From the NCBI GenBank assembly GCA_963931865.1, contig OZ007511.1, positions 10,677,396 through 10,741,395 on the forward strand: 64,000 nucleotides of DNA, written 5' to 3'. This DNA comes from Axinella damicornis. Lineage: Eukaryota; Porifera; Demospongiae; Axinellida; Axinellidae. Made by a program: the position numbers and the translations under genes. Shown piece after piece: positions 1 through 10,369 of the stretch (its first letter is position 1; each line of letters begins with the position of its first letter). The notes beneath the pieces are model-generated. The model made no database searches and was not told where the DNA came from. It worked only from the letters and a program-made list of their open reading frames with translations.

Positions 1-96
1 CCCTCCGTCCTCTCAAGCCCCCTGCACCTCCCCTCCCTACTGGAGGAGTCTGGGTCCTACTCTTCACCACCAAATGCCTCAATTGGTAGGTCATGT

Positions 97-201
97 GATC
101 TCCTGGATGAGTAATGTGATCCTGTAGATGGGTCATGTGATCCTCTGGATGGGTCATGTGGTACTCTGGGTGGGCCACGTGATCCTCTGGATGGGTCATG
201 G
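97..201. repeat. 21-bp minisatellite, about 5 units
   Basis: Five imperfect 21-bp units of the form GATCCTCTGGATGGGTCATGT are seen back to back. No gene is visible around it. The following stretch to about 1470 holds short duplicated pieces (a GCAATGATGATGATGTCATC motif occurs twice at 480-540) but no exon I can support. Confidence 0.85.
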
Positions 202-1469
202 CCAAGAGTGCACATGATGACATCTTCATTGCAGCGGAATCTCCAGCGTGTAGTAAAAATAGAACGCGTGAGCTCAAATGAGATCAAGATCAGCAGACAA
301 GAGATGAACATAGCAGTTTTTTTGTCCATGAAGTTGGAAGGTGGTGGCATTGGTCCGGTTAAGCCAGTGTGCATGGTATTTAGTGACGACAGTTCTCTTT
401 CGAGGTTCGGTTGAAAACTTGGCTACAGTGTGACCATTTTGTAGTACACGTGAAAGACCACGGTAAATTCCTCTTCTACCGCAATGATGATGATGTCATC
501 ATGCGCTCTTGGGGCACCGCAATGATGATGATGTCATCTTGGGGCACCATATCGGTGTCCATGTGAGCTCATTGTGGTGTAACTATGACCGGAGTCTACA
601 TTACCTGGATATTGTATTGACTTGTCATTTTCGCTTTCTCCCTCAGTTTTATCAGACAACAGCATAGCAGAGCTCAACGTGTAGTAAACCTTCCGCTCAT
701 TCACTAACCACACCTGTGTAGATCATATCAATCAACACGTATCACAGTGTCTCTTAGACTCACCTTGACTATCAACTGTTCACATCATTCAACTTTCCTC
801 AGTCGTTGGATTGTTCCATTTATATTATGTTCATATACATTGACGGTTCTTGTGTGATATGACAGTTCCACGTACATCTTTGTACTAGTAGCTTTGCACT
901 GTGCTGTGTACAGGGAAATATCACAAGCCATTGAGCATGTATATTTGCACGAGTACCGCTGGAATGAGTGGCCTATTATATGGGTACGGCAGTCACGATT
1001 GGCCATACTGCCTTGACGATGAGTGACATTTATCTGTGTGCAGTAGCTAGATACCATAGGTATTCCGCTAAAGCTGATCGACCAGTGTGGCCGTAATATA
1101 CCCTAATTAACCCTCTCTCTACTTCCTGTTGGACCAATAACACGCTTTAGTTGCAAAAGTCCTTCTTGGTCTCACTGTAAACATTTCCATCTTACGTAGA
1201 ATCTGATGCCTTACCGGGGCTGACAACAATGACAACTGACTGTGGTTCAACCAAGTTGCTACCTTGAATAATTTACTGAACCAATCATGCATGCAGTTAC
1301 ACAGAGATTTCCCACTGCCCATAAGTCCCTTCCCTCCATAATACGTTCATGGGGGGGGAATTGATTTTAATCAACAGATTTACGTAATACATAGTTCTAG
1401 CTCTTATTACACTTGTGGGGGTGGGCCGGTGGGGGTGTACATTGCAAGCATCTTAATGTCACTAAGTTC

Positions 1470-1746
1470 TTTTGCATGCAAGTCTTTCCTCATTCAAGAA
1501 CTCCAGTGCCTCAATTATAGCAGCCCAGCTTGGGAGAGGGTCTAGGGGCCCGGTCTACTCTCTTTAGCCGTACCTCCAGCATCTCAAGCATGCAGGCATG
1601 ATTGAAGATCACTTCAAACAATGCTGGCTAAGTCATGGTCACTAATCTCCAGCCGAAAAATTAACTCCAATCACCTTCCACTCAGCTACAATCACATAGC
1701 TATTGTATAGAGGGCATCCATCATGTTTATCAGTTTAGGAGGGTCT
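1470..1746 (-). pseudogene. Decayed death-domain exon
   Basis: This stretch aligns along its whole length with the death-domain terminal exon at 12320-12594 of the Kelch-Death gene: both contain, on the plus strand, the pieces AGAACTC, GCAGCCCAGCT, GCATGATTGA and CAGTTTAGGAGGGTCT in the same order and spacing. It has several indels and no open frame, so it is a dead copy. Being only the last exon, it looks like a leftover of a duplicated death-domain gene rather than a processed copy. The family role (homotypic interaction in death and immune signalling) is established knowledge; the pseudogene call is inference. Confidence 0.7.
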
Positions 1747-2271
1747 ATAGCTTTTCCCACTGCCATTGCTTGTAGCTATGAGACAACATGGCAATCATGC
1801 ATGTGTGACTTTCTTACTAACTTTCCAAGCTAAAATAGTGAGGCAGGTTGATGCACAATCTCTTGAATCCTTTGCCACAGTCAGCAATGGTGTTGTCGAC
1901 AATAACACCATCCTGGATCGAGGTGATGAGTGTATGCTTCATCCTCTCAGTGGGGGGACCTGAAGGTATCAAAACCTTCCACTTTTTTACCTACGTAAGA
2001 TTTTAGGGTGAATGTCGGCATAACTTTGCAGCCTTTGTTGCTATCGGAATATGTTTCCTTTCCATGTGTTTTTGGCGTGCAGCTAGTTGCTTGGCTGTTG
2101 ACCGACCGTTGAACGGTTCTGTGGCAAATTTTGATGGGTGATTGAAATATTGAGTACCACCTACATGTTCGTATTGACTACAAAAATCAAGTGACTACCC
2201 ATTTATGGGATCAAACTTTGCATTAATAATAATATTATTGCTAGAGCTAAGCTAAAATTGCTACAACATTG

Positions 2272-2590
2272 TCACCAATGACTGGGAAAGGTATCAGCAA
2301 GTTGATGTTCGGCAACTGACTTGCTGGTCAGAGCAGCCTTCAAGGTGGGCCAGGATGCTGCTGCTGCATCTTGGCACAACCACTCCGAGAACATCTCCAT
2401 ACAGCAACGCTGAGTGTCCCAGGATGGTCAGCTTCAATTTGCTTTAGCAGACTATCGCTGAGGTCAACCTGGATCCCTATCAGTTGCCATTTGGAACCTA
2501 CCCGAGGAACTACTTCATTTGCCAGTTCCTTAAGTGTTATCTTGCTTTGGTCCAAGAGCCATCCTGACCTCTCAGTCGTGACCTGAGCTG
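2272..2590 (-). pseudogene. Death-domain terminal exon with a 1-nt frameshift
   Basis: Read on the minus strand from a possible acceptor near 2590, the first half encodes a good death-domain start (LKELANEVVP, WQLIGIQVDLS, LLKQIEADHPG). The frame is then lost; the second half continues in another frame as CMEMFSEWL...SWPTLKAALTSKSVAEHQLA, which is the usual helix 4-6 part of the same domain, and stops at 2272. The break lies between HPG and the C-M-E-M motif in the run GGGACACTCAGCG, and one missing base accounts for it. It is either a recent pseudogene or a sequence error. It belongs to the same fold as the 12320-12594 exon but is not close in sequence. Upstream exons were not recognised in 2600-4250. 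Confidence 0.65.
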
Positions 2591-2599
2591 TGATAAATG

Positions 2600-4250
2600 G
2601 AATGTAACGTTAGTGTGCAGCTACTTATAGCTAGCTATAATCATGGAATGCAGGCCTCATCCAGGAGTTATCAGTGCACATTTGATATACATACATGCTC
2701 TCATACCTTGGGGTGTCGTCTCTGTCATCTTCTTTGTTGTACTTGGAGAATGATAATTGTAATGCCATACTCTATTGAAGAAATCATTGCGCCACTGCTG
2801 TCAACTGTCTCCATCAGGAGCGACTGGTCCAGGAATGAAATGCGTGGATACTGGTGCTGCAGACAATGACATAAGAAGAAATTCAACAGCATACGTAACA
2901 AGAATTTCAATAGCATGATTGTTATATTATCACCCTCCTGGAAATAATGTAGGTATACGTACGAGCGTGCATGGTGCCACCAAAGGAATGTTGCACAAAT
3001 CATTGGTGGCTACAAGAGCCTGTAAGAAGAACAACAGGTAATTACAGTTTCATTGTTCAGGTGTGTGCGAAATGCACTGCCATTACCAAGGCAACTGCAA
3101 CATACTTTGTGTGACTAGCACGCAACAATAATGGCTTAGGAAATTTGCAAATATTCAGTACATCCTGTTTGGGAGTACCCTCTCATGCTCAAACTACTCC
3201 ATTATTATAAAACTTTAACTCGCCAAGTAGTCAACCAATAGCTACTGCTATTCTCCTTCTTATCTCTCATTCCAAAGCTTATCTTTCTGAGATCTAGACA
3301 TCCAGGAGCCACAGCGCTCATAAGCTCCTGAGACATCTAACTGTACTCTTATAATACCATGGCATGCACAGATCGCTATTTGGGTGGTAATAGCACAAAT
3401 TAATACAGACTAGTGCCATGTGGATAATTGCATGCACAAGGCAAAGCTGAGTGCATACGAGTAAAATTAAAGCTGGCACTGTGGCTCTCAGTGTGAGTGT
3501 TATTACCACCCCATAGCACTGTGTACGATGCTATGAATTGTTATCAACATGACTATACATAGCTACAACTGCAGCAACGAATCCAGCTCCTCTATATCGA
3601 CTTGTTGAGTGGTAATCTGTGGGAATGCCTCCATTTCTCAAAAGAATTCACCCATGTGTGCATTGTTACCTTCCTGTTTCGGTTTACACTCTACAAGTCA
3701 CGTGTTCTTTATCACTAGTTGAGATGAGGAGTTTGTGCCTACTGCATGGGTTATCCACCAACAGTTACTCTTTGCCTAAGCTATATATAACCCTTGCACT
3801 AGTGTGTAGACCTGGTAACTGGTAACTGTGCTGCCATTGCTGTCCTTTACGGATGCACTGACTCCCTGTTGTTGTATACGAGGCTTTGTGGCATGCTGAC
3901 TTCTCCATCTCTTGCTGCAGCAAGTAGGTCTTGAGCTTCTTGAGTTGATAGTTGTTGATCTATTGATGTGTACCAACAATTTGTAGCAAGCCATTACAGA
4001 AATTACAGAAAGAGAATAATAACTGGTCAGCCCAGTTATATTATGTAATCTCTGGAGATATGGAACCCACATAGTATGTCCCCCACCGGCCGCCACAGCC
4101 GCATGCATGCATGCAATTAAACCACTAGTGTGGGGAAGTGCACATTAATTTATACAATCATTTGTAGTTGTTGTGACACAGTAACACTCAATCTCACCAC
4201 TGCCACAGCGAATGGATCCTTATTTACATTACATTACACGGCACTATTAT
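2600..4250. other. No supported gene
   Basis: Short open frames occur on both strands, but none shows a recognisable domain or a convincing exon boundary. The stretch is AT-rich unique-looking sequence without obvious tandem repeats. Upstream exons of the death-domain fragment at 2272-2590 could lie here undetected. Confidence 0.5.
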
Positions 4251-4254
4251 CGAA

Positions 4255-4520
4255 CTATTATTCACCTTGCAGAGTGTGTTATCTTGGTGATGAGGCAACC
4301 ATTTCAGTTCAGGAGTTCAAAACTCTGCTATACCACCTTCATCATTATGATTTTGAGGTAAAAGCTCATGCAGTCCAGTAGTTCAGTTCAGTAGTCCATC
4401 CAGTGATTAGCTACAGACAGCTAGCTGTTAGGTTGTGGCAACATAACACCATATGATGTTGCCCTGTCAAAACATCTTTTCGATAGCCGTGCCATGGTAT
4501 ACCATTAGAGTGGACAGTCA
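4255..4520. repeat. Dispersed repeat, copy 1
   Basis: About 265 bp starting CTATTATTCACCTTGCAGAG and ending in ATTAGAGTGGACAGTC is repeated at 9220-9470 in the same order and orientation, with small deletions in the second copy (for example a short piece after CTTCATC is missing there). No coding frame is conserved between the copies, so this looks like a non-coding mobile element or segmental duplicate. Confidence 0.8.
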
Positions 4521-4771
4521 TAATTATTAGTGACAGTCAGGCCTATAAATAAAGAGATTGAAGCTATAGAGCCACACTTCCCACCAATGAAGGTGTAGCT
4601 AGCTATACCATAGTTGTGGTCATATTGGCAGAACCAGTTGAGAACACTAGTTAGCTATGTCTCAGCATTAGTGCAACATACACAATGTCATAAAGATTAT
4701 GTTTACATGTACAGTTACATCAAATTTAAACAAACAAAAGTAATGATAAATGCATAGACGGTACAAGGTCA

Positions 4772-5629
4772 TTAGTACTGGACACGTCGGATTACGTAAT
4801 TTTCCCCGCCATTGTTGTCCCAGTACTCTTCCCCGCACACTCGGTACGAGATGGCGAACTCCAATTTCTCCATCTCGAACGGGAAGCTGACGCTGAAGCT
4901 GAAGTCATCGATGTTGGTAGTAGCACCGACGAATTCTGCTGGGGTCTCTTGGTAGGTATTCCAACCGTCCACGGTGGACCTGAGCATAATGGTCTTGTTG
5001 AAACCCACGTTGGCCACACCGATTTTGCCGTTGATGGCATCTCCATGGTTATGGCAGCAGAAGCGAAGGGAGACCTTCTGCTGCATAACCAGCAACTCAA
5101 AGTCGTCCTCCACAAAGGCTGGGTGACTGAAGCCAAATTGGAGGGAGGACGCCCTTGAGTTGCTGGTGGCTGCAAAGCTGATTGGAACTTTCCACTTCGA
5201 GGCCGAGGGATTCAGGGATTCGTCGGTGGTGGACTCGGGCTGGGAAGCTGCCTCGTGGGTGGGTGGGGCTGGCTGGTTCTTGGGAGCGGGCGGGGCTGGC
5301 TCGGTGGACGACTCAGGCTGCGAAGCTGGCTCGTGGGTGGGCGGGGCTGGCTCGGTGGACGACTCAGGCTGCGAAGCTGGCTCGTGGGTGGGCGGGGCTG
5401 GCTCGGTGGACGACTCAGGCTGCGAAGCTGGCTCGTGGGTGGGCGGGGCTGGCTCGGTGGACGACTCAGGCGGCTCGTGGGTGGGCGGGGCTGGCTCGTT
5501 CTTAGGCGCGGGCCCGGGCACGGCTGGCTCGTTCTTGGGAGCGGGCTGGGCTGGGTCGCCGGCGCGGCGCCCCATACAGCTACAGATAGTGAAGAGGGCT
5601 CGAAGTGCGGTCAACAATCTCGGAAACAT
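4772..5629 (-). CDS. Secreted or small proline-rich protein with C-terminal CBM21 domain
   Basis: A single-exon frame of 285 aa. Residues 1-20 are hydrophobic with two cysteines and could be a weak signal or membrane-proximal segment. Residues about 25-135 are Pro/Glu/Ser/Thr-rich and include near-perfect 17-aa repeats (EPAPPTHEPASQPESST). Residues about 145-285 match a CBM21 carbohydrate-binding module as found in glycogen-targeting subunits of protein phosphatase 1: VANVGFNKTIMLRSTVDGW, a central FSFSVSFPFE strand, then EYWDNNGGENYVI, the diagnostic WDNNxxxNY end. No clear RVxF PP1-docking motif is seen, so a PP1 role is uncertain; glycogen or starch binding is the family inference. A TATA box lies about 65 bp upstream. 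The ATG at 5629 is the first in frame. The opposite strand is also open across the repeats, because of composition. Confidence 0.8.
   Translation of the reverse strand: MFPRLLTALRALFTICSCMGRRAGDPAQPAPKNEPAVPGPAPKNEPAPPTHEPPESSTEPAPPTHEPASQPESSTEPAPPTHEPASQPESSTEPAPPTHEPASQPESSTEPAPPAPKNQPAPPTHEAASQPESTTDESLNPSASKWKVPISFAATSNSRASSLQFGFSHPAFVEDDFELLVMQQKVSLRFCCHNHGDAINGKIGVANVGFNKTIMLRSTVDGWNTYQETPAEFVGATTNIDDFSFSVSFPFEMEKLEFAISYRVCGEEYWDNNGGENYVIRRVQY
5283..5480 (-). repeat. 51-bp in-frame coding repeat
   Basis: Three full and one shortened 51-bp units lie inside the CBM21 gene and encode the 17-aa Pro/Glu/Ser linker repeats. The units are almost identical at nucleotide level, so they have homogenised recently. 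One unit lacks 15 nt in frame. Confidence 0.85.
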
Positions 5630-5690
5630 CTTGCTTTTCTAGACCAGTTTACCAACAACAAAAAAATGAATAGTGGTGTTCAGCATTGCG

Positions 5691-5700
5691 TGTTTATATA
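5691..5700 (-). promoter_or_regulatory. TATA box of the CBM21 gene
   Basis: The minus strand reads TATATAAACA, about 62-71 bp upstream of the ATG at 5629, which is a normal place for a TATA element with a short 5' leader. Confidence 0.55.
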
Positions 5701-5984
5701 GTGCTTTTGGCTAGCGTGTGTGACGTACATATACAACGCGCAGAAACAACGCACCTACGTCACTCATATCAAAAGCGCCGATTATGCCTCAACTTGACTC
5801 TTGAACAAAAAATATAGTCCCTCCCTAGCTTGCACAATTGTGCAAGGGGCTATAGGGGGATCACGAAGGCTGACTGGTATAAATAAGGCAAAATTATTAT
5901 CCATTCTGGAATGTGCATGTGGGTCTGTAATGCAAGCGACAAAAGCTGGGTGTGGAGGCCTGGGAATGAGGGGGTATTACTAAA

Positions 5985-6032
5985 GTTCGAGTTCGAGTTC
6001 GAGTTCGAGTTCGAGTTCGAGTTCGAGTTCGA
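5985..6032. repeat. Hexamer array (GTTCGA)8
   Basis: Eight perfect GTTCGA units follow the sequence TACTAAA. Just before it lies a fragment of the palindromic element family (GCAAGCGACAAAAGCTGGG...GGCCTGGGAATGAG). The same arrangement occurs in inverted orientation at 7527-7635. Confidence 0.95.
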
Positions 6033-7526
6033 TCATAGATAATTATGGGCAGACAGAGTTCCAGATGGAAGATAGTGACTGTCACCTTTATGCTGCTGTC
6101 TTTTGAGTGTGCAACGTATAGGAACAGCCCAGCTACTCAGAGGTAAAGTGATTTGTCAGACATTGCACGTTCTCAAGGCCAGTAGCTCTAGTTGGAATTT
6201 TGTCTCAGATACATGACGATGATCATGACACCATGTTCCTTACCTTCAGGAGCCTGACAAGAATCTTGCAGTGACTATAACGGAAAATTGTATGTATTGA
6301 AGTTGGACTCTAATGTTAGGTTTCTCCTTACAAACTATAATAATTATTGTACACTCCATTGTTGTCAATGACTTATTTCCAACTGGGGTCCAAGTAGGAC
6401 AGCCATATGCATAGTCCATAATTATAGCTACTGTAGGACAAAACACAGGTCCATAGTCTGCGAATTGACCACTGCTTCATTTTCCATCAACGATGTTGTT
6501 TGCATCTTTGCTCCGGCACAATACTGTGGTGCTATCTACTTAAGTCATTGTAGTACAGGCACATGACAGTATACGCAGTGAGCAACATATAAGGTAGGTG
6601 CTGGTATTATGAGTCGGTACCAATTATGGGTTTCAAACTTTACAAGAACTTATAGACATCGTCACTTCACCTGAAGATAGTCAACTGTATCCTCTATCAT
6701 TTGATAGAATGAATGGTGCAAAACATTTAGTATTCATGATTTGGCAAGTATTATTAAAATGTGATGAAATTTACGGCTAGTTCCGATTGTCCTAATAAAA
6801 AATGTACTGCCAGAATACTGACAAGCATATTTGCATGGAAATGGTTCTACCAGAATCTTCTATGCTGGTAGGGTGTGGCTACCTAGCCAAACGATGATTA
6901 GGTACGAAAACATATAGCAAAACTGGGGTGACCCATAATACCCTACCCTGACTCATAATTGCCTCACTAACGAATATTCATGTGACAAAAATGCAGCTAA
7001 ACTGCACTACCGAGACAATGCTGTAACTTTGCCTACCATGGATTATTAGTACAGTGTATTATCTTGTTAAATTTGTACTCTAGTACAATCACATCCTGTT
7101 GATAGCTTGTTGGTTAATTGAAATGGTTAAGTGACTCATAATACCAGCACCTACCTTATATATCACATATGTAATGACATCAGCATGCACTATAGTGGGT
7201 GTGGTTTGGAGATGGATGAATCTCAAAACTGAATGGAACGTGTGAATATAACGACAAAAAATGTGTGTGTGTGCTTTGAAAAAATAGTAGCTACTCTATA
7301 TCAATCCCACAGCTGCAGTTCAATGCCATTGAAACATGTTCCCGTGTGATTGGCATATCAAGATCCACGATGATCCTAGGTGGTGGAACAGTTAGATTGC
7401 TGCAAGCGACGATAAGCTGGGCGGGGCCTGGGAACGAGGCTAGCAGCCTAGCACCTGGCATTATGTAGGAGAAAATCCTAGCGCTGTAGGGGCGGTACCG
7501 GTGTGTACTGCGCGCGCGCGACCGTC
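6033..7526. other. No supported gene
   Basis: AT-rich sequence without a recognisable domain. A fragment of the palindromic element family ends at about 7441 (GGCCTGGGAACGAGGCTAG). Confidence 0.5.
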
Positions 7527-7608
7527 AACTCGAACTCGAACTCGAACTCGAACTCGAACTCGAACTCGAACTCGAACTCGAACTCGAACTCGAACTCGAA
7601 CTCGAACT
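7527..7608. repeat. Hexamer array (CTCGAA), about 14 units
   Basis: About 14 perfect CTCGAA units, the reverse complement of the array at 5985. It is followed by CTTTAGCAATCCCCGGAATGA, so both arrays share the edge (A/G)CTAAAG-TTCGAG next to a palindromic-element fragment. The array is open in all frames on one strand and creates spurious reading frames. Confidence 0.95.
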
Positions 7609-7899
7609 TTAGCAATCCCCGGAATGAGGCTAGGTCTGTAACAGGTATATATACCCAATGAATCCTTAACAATTGGTTTGAGAGAGACTGCAAAAAACTC
7701 TTAGACTATAGCAGCCATACAAATCAAAGGCACCGCCTGTGGTTTATATTCCGAAGCCATGCAGCCGTGCAACAGCTGTGGGTTTATAGAAATTGGAGCA
7801 TGATGACTCAGCGTTTATGGAAATTAGACCATGGCTCAGCGCATTCTGGAGTGTTGGAGCGTGCAAGGATCTCTAATTCAGGTAGCTATAGTCTAAGCC

Positions 7900-8040
7900 A
7901 GTTAGACTATGCCCTTTCGTGGTTTATGGGAAATAACCACTCGAGGCTGTTCATTTAGACCACTCGGCTGCGCCTCGTGGTCTAAATAAACAGCCTCTCG
8001 TGGTTATTTCCCATAAACCACTCAAGGCCATAGTCTAACT
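7900..8040. repeat. 141-bp near-perfect palindrome
   Basis: AGTTAGACTATGCCCTTTCG at the left is matched in reverse complement by the right end finishing AAGGCCATAGTCTAACT, with the centre near 7970. It would form a long hairpin and looks like a short inverted-repeat element. It lies just beyond the 3' end of the homeobox exon. Confidence 0.9.
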
Positions 8041-8074
8041 ATAACTCGAAAGGGAGTCGATTATCATTAAGCTA

Positions 8075-8593
8075 TCATAAACACAACATAAAATTACAAT
8101 CATACACAACGAAAAATGATAATGGTGAAGTAGCTGACAAGTTGTATTCAGTAACAACAAAGATTTCTGCCCACAGTCTGTCTGGGGATGGTGATAGTAG
8201 GAGCTCCATTTGGTCCGGGCAGTCTGTGGAACTGTGGAGGAGGTTGTGAGTGGATGGTTGTACAAGCAGGAGAAAGAGGAGGAGGCTGGTCCTGGCAGTC
8301 TGTGGAATTGTGGAGGAAGTCGTGGGTGGAGGATGTGGAAGCCGGGTAGAGAGGAAGACGTGGTTGGGAGGGAGGGAGTCGGAGGTAACTTGAGGGGCAT
8401 CAGTGGAGTAGGGGTAGGTCAGGACCAGTGGAAAAGTGAGACCATGGCTGTACCCAGGGAACACGGGCGTTGGGGAACTGTTGCTGTCTTGTACCACCTC
8501 TTGTAAGCGCCTCTGGCGATATTTGCTGCGGAAACAAACACAGCCTGTGCGCTCCTGCTTTCGAAATCGAGCTCTACGATTCTGAAACCACAC
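8075..8593 (-). CDS. Last exon of a PRD-class-like homeobox gene (partial)
   Basis: After a good acceptor (TTATCAG before 8593) the exon encodes VWFQNRRARFRKQER, the third (recognition) helix of a homeodomain from position 47 onward, with Gln at position 50 and the invariant W48, F49, N51 and R53. An intron between homeodomain residues 46 and 47 is common in PRD-class genes, and the FRKQER ending is also typical of that class. The tail (about 155 aa) is Ser/Pro/Thr-rich with an internally repeated PQTAR segment and stops at 8075. The exon with helices 1-2 should lie upstream on the minus strand (above 8600), but I could not find it before the Kelch-Death gene. It may therefore be an orphaned exon. 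Role: sequence-specific transcription factor, by family. Confidence 0.75.
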   Translation of the reverse strand: MWFQNRRARFRKQERTGCVCFRSKYRQRRLQEVVQDSNSSPTPVFPGYSHGLTFPLVLTYPYSTDAPQVTSDSLPPNHVFLSTRLPHPPPTTSSTIPQTARTSLLLFLLLVQPSTHNLLHSSTDCPDQMELLLSPSPDRLWAEIFVVTEYNLSATSPLSFFVVYDCNFMLCL

Positions 8594-8599
8594 CTGATA

Positions 8600-9219
8600 A
8601 TAGTCAAAGAAGACAGTTATTCATGATATAGCTGCACCTTAGCCGATTATTCCTCAACTTGACTCTTGAACAAAAATAATGTTACTCAAGAACTGCCTGG
8701 TATAATTTTGTAGCCTGGACTTACAAAACAGAGCTATTTAATGATATTCATGAGGCTGTGGCCCTCTGCTGGCATCGACTACAATGTATAAGCTAACAAG
8801 GAAAGTTAGTCATTTAATTGGCTTCGCATGAGCCAATGGTCTTGAAAGGTTCCGAGAGATGTACCAGGGACTGCAGGACACTAGCTGTTGGGATACCCAT
8901 TCAAGTGTTGCATGTTGTTCGTAATGCCTATTATATGACATGATAGCAACCATTGCAGTTTACAACGCTTCAGATAAGCGTGAGGTGAAGGTAGCTAGAA
9001 ACCGTCGAGGACCACAAATTCAACAGTTCTACGGTCTACCTCAGTAATGCGGCTGCAGGCATAATTATTTGCAAAAGCTGATGGTGGTGTGAAAATGATA
9101 AATGCCATGGTTGTCATTTGGATTTCTTGGAGATCCACATTGAAGATCATTCTGAATAGTTTTCACGATACTAGCTATTGAGCTATACCTTAGACCGGAA
9201 CTTCAGTATGTACTTGTAG
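8600..9219. other. No supported gene
   Basis: I searched this stretch on the minus strand for the missing first part of the homeodomain and did not recognise it. No other feature stands out. Confidence 0.45.
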
Positions 9220-9522
9220 CTATTATTCACCTTGCAGAGTGTGTTATCTTGGTGATGAGGCAACCATTCAGTTCAGGAGTTAACAATTCTGCTATACCAC
9301 CTTCATCAGTAAAAGCTCATGCAGTCCAGTAGTTCAGTTCAGTAGTCCAGTCCAGTGATTACAGACAGCTAGCTGTTAGGTTGTGGCAACATAACACCAT
9401 ACGATGTTGCCCTGTCAAAACATCTTTTCGATAGCCGTGCCATGGTATACCATTAGAGTGGACAGTCCTATAGTGACTGTCACTATAGGACTGTCCACTC
9501 TAATGGTATACCATGGCACGGC
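9220..9522. repeat. Dispersed repeat, copy 2, ending in a palindrome
   Basis: The 9220-9470 part matches 4255-4520. From 9442 to 9522 the end of the repeat is followed by its own reverse complement (GCCGTGCCATGGTATACC ... GGTATACCATGGCACGGC), giving an 80-bp hairpin. Copy 1 lacks the mirrored half, so the palindrome is specific to this copy. Confidence 0.85.
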
Positions 9523-9782
9523 TAAGCCTTGTACATGGTACACAGTTTCATTTACAAGTATTCCTGTCAACTGCTAGGCAGTATCGATTCTGCATGACTA
9601 TCACTATCATAAATTTCCCTAAATAGAGAACGCTAGCACATTCTCTGATATGCGTACATGTGTCCGTATAATCCTTGCTGTCATGCTTCACTCTTTTGTC
9701 TGCTCAGGAAAGGCCCACAACAACAATGTATCTTCCATCACTAGCTCTTCTGTCCCTTAACTAAGCATGCAAACTATGAGTG

Positions 9783-10368
9783 ATGCACAAGGTGGTTGTG
9801 ACGGACCCGAGTGGTAAACTTGAGATACACTTGCAGCAGAATTATGATGAACCAACTGAACTTCCAAAGCTTAAGCTTCATACAAAACAAGCACTATACT
9901 TATATAACAACAACAAAGGTGAGGACAGGAACATACAAAAGAACAAAAAAGTCACCCTGGACACTAGGGGCTCCCTCCAAAGTTGGGCAAACATTAATTT
10001 ACACCAATCAACAGGCCAGTCATTCACAGCAGTGTTACCAGAAGTGATTTGTAATTGCATACAACATTGAACAATTCTATGTTTCTGGTGTATATGGACT
10101 ACATTTAGTCTCTTATGGGGGTGAGCATGAGTGAGCCCCACATAGCCGTGTTTGCTGGAGGAAAATGTTGCCATCTGTCATATGTAGCTATCTCATGCCA
10201 TAAATCAGAGTATCGTCATTGTGAAACATCGCTGAAAGTCAAACAACAACACAGGAACATCAACTTTGAGTTGCAGACATGAGCAATGAACAGTCGACGT
10301 CCCTCCCCAATAACTGCAGCGAGGATGAAGACCACTCACAGACCTACCTCTACAGCTGGGGCTACTAG
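9783..10368 (+). CDS. Possible small two-exon gene, unknown function
   Basis: Exon 9783-9918 is open from an ATG and ends at a good donor (AAAG|GTGAGG). An acceptor at 10275-10276 (GAGTTGCAG) opens 10277-10368, which continues the frame exactly and ends in ...LYSWGY and a stop. The joined product would be 75 aa: a charged N-terminal half (KLKLHTKQALYLYNNN), then an acidic Ser/Asn-rich end (CSEDEDHSQTYLYSWGY). I recognise no family. The support is only the matching phase and splice sites. It could also be the 3' part of a longer gene. Confidence 0.3.
10107..10160. repeat. Dispersed repeat fragment
   Basis: GGTGAGCATGAGTGAGCCCC followed by ACATAGCCGTGTTTGCTG recurs as a near match at about 46413-46453 inside the element in the WIPI4 intron. 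This suggests that fragments of one transposon family occur at both sites. Confidence 0.6.
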
Positions 10369-10369
10369 C

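Noticed and set aside
5160..5642. Gly/Ser-rich frames of 107-160 codons opposite the CBM21 gene
   Set aside because: Antisense of the Pro/Glu/Ser repeats; no ATG context, domain or splice structure.
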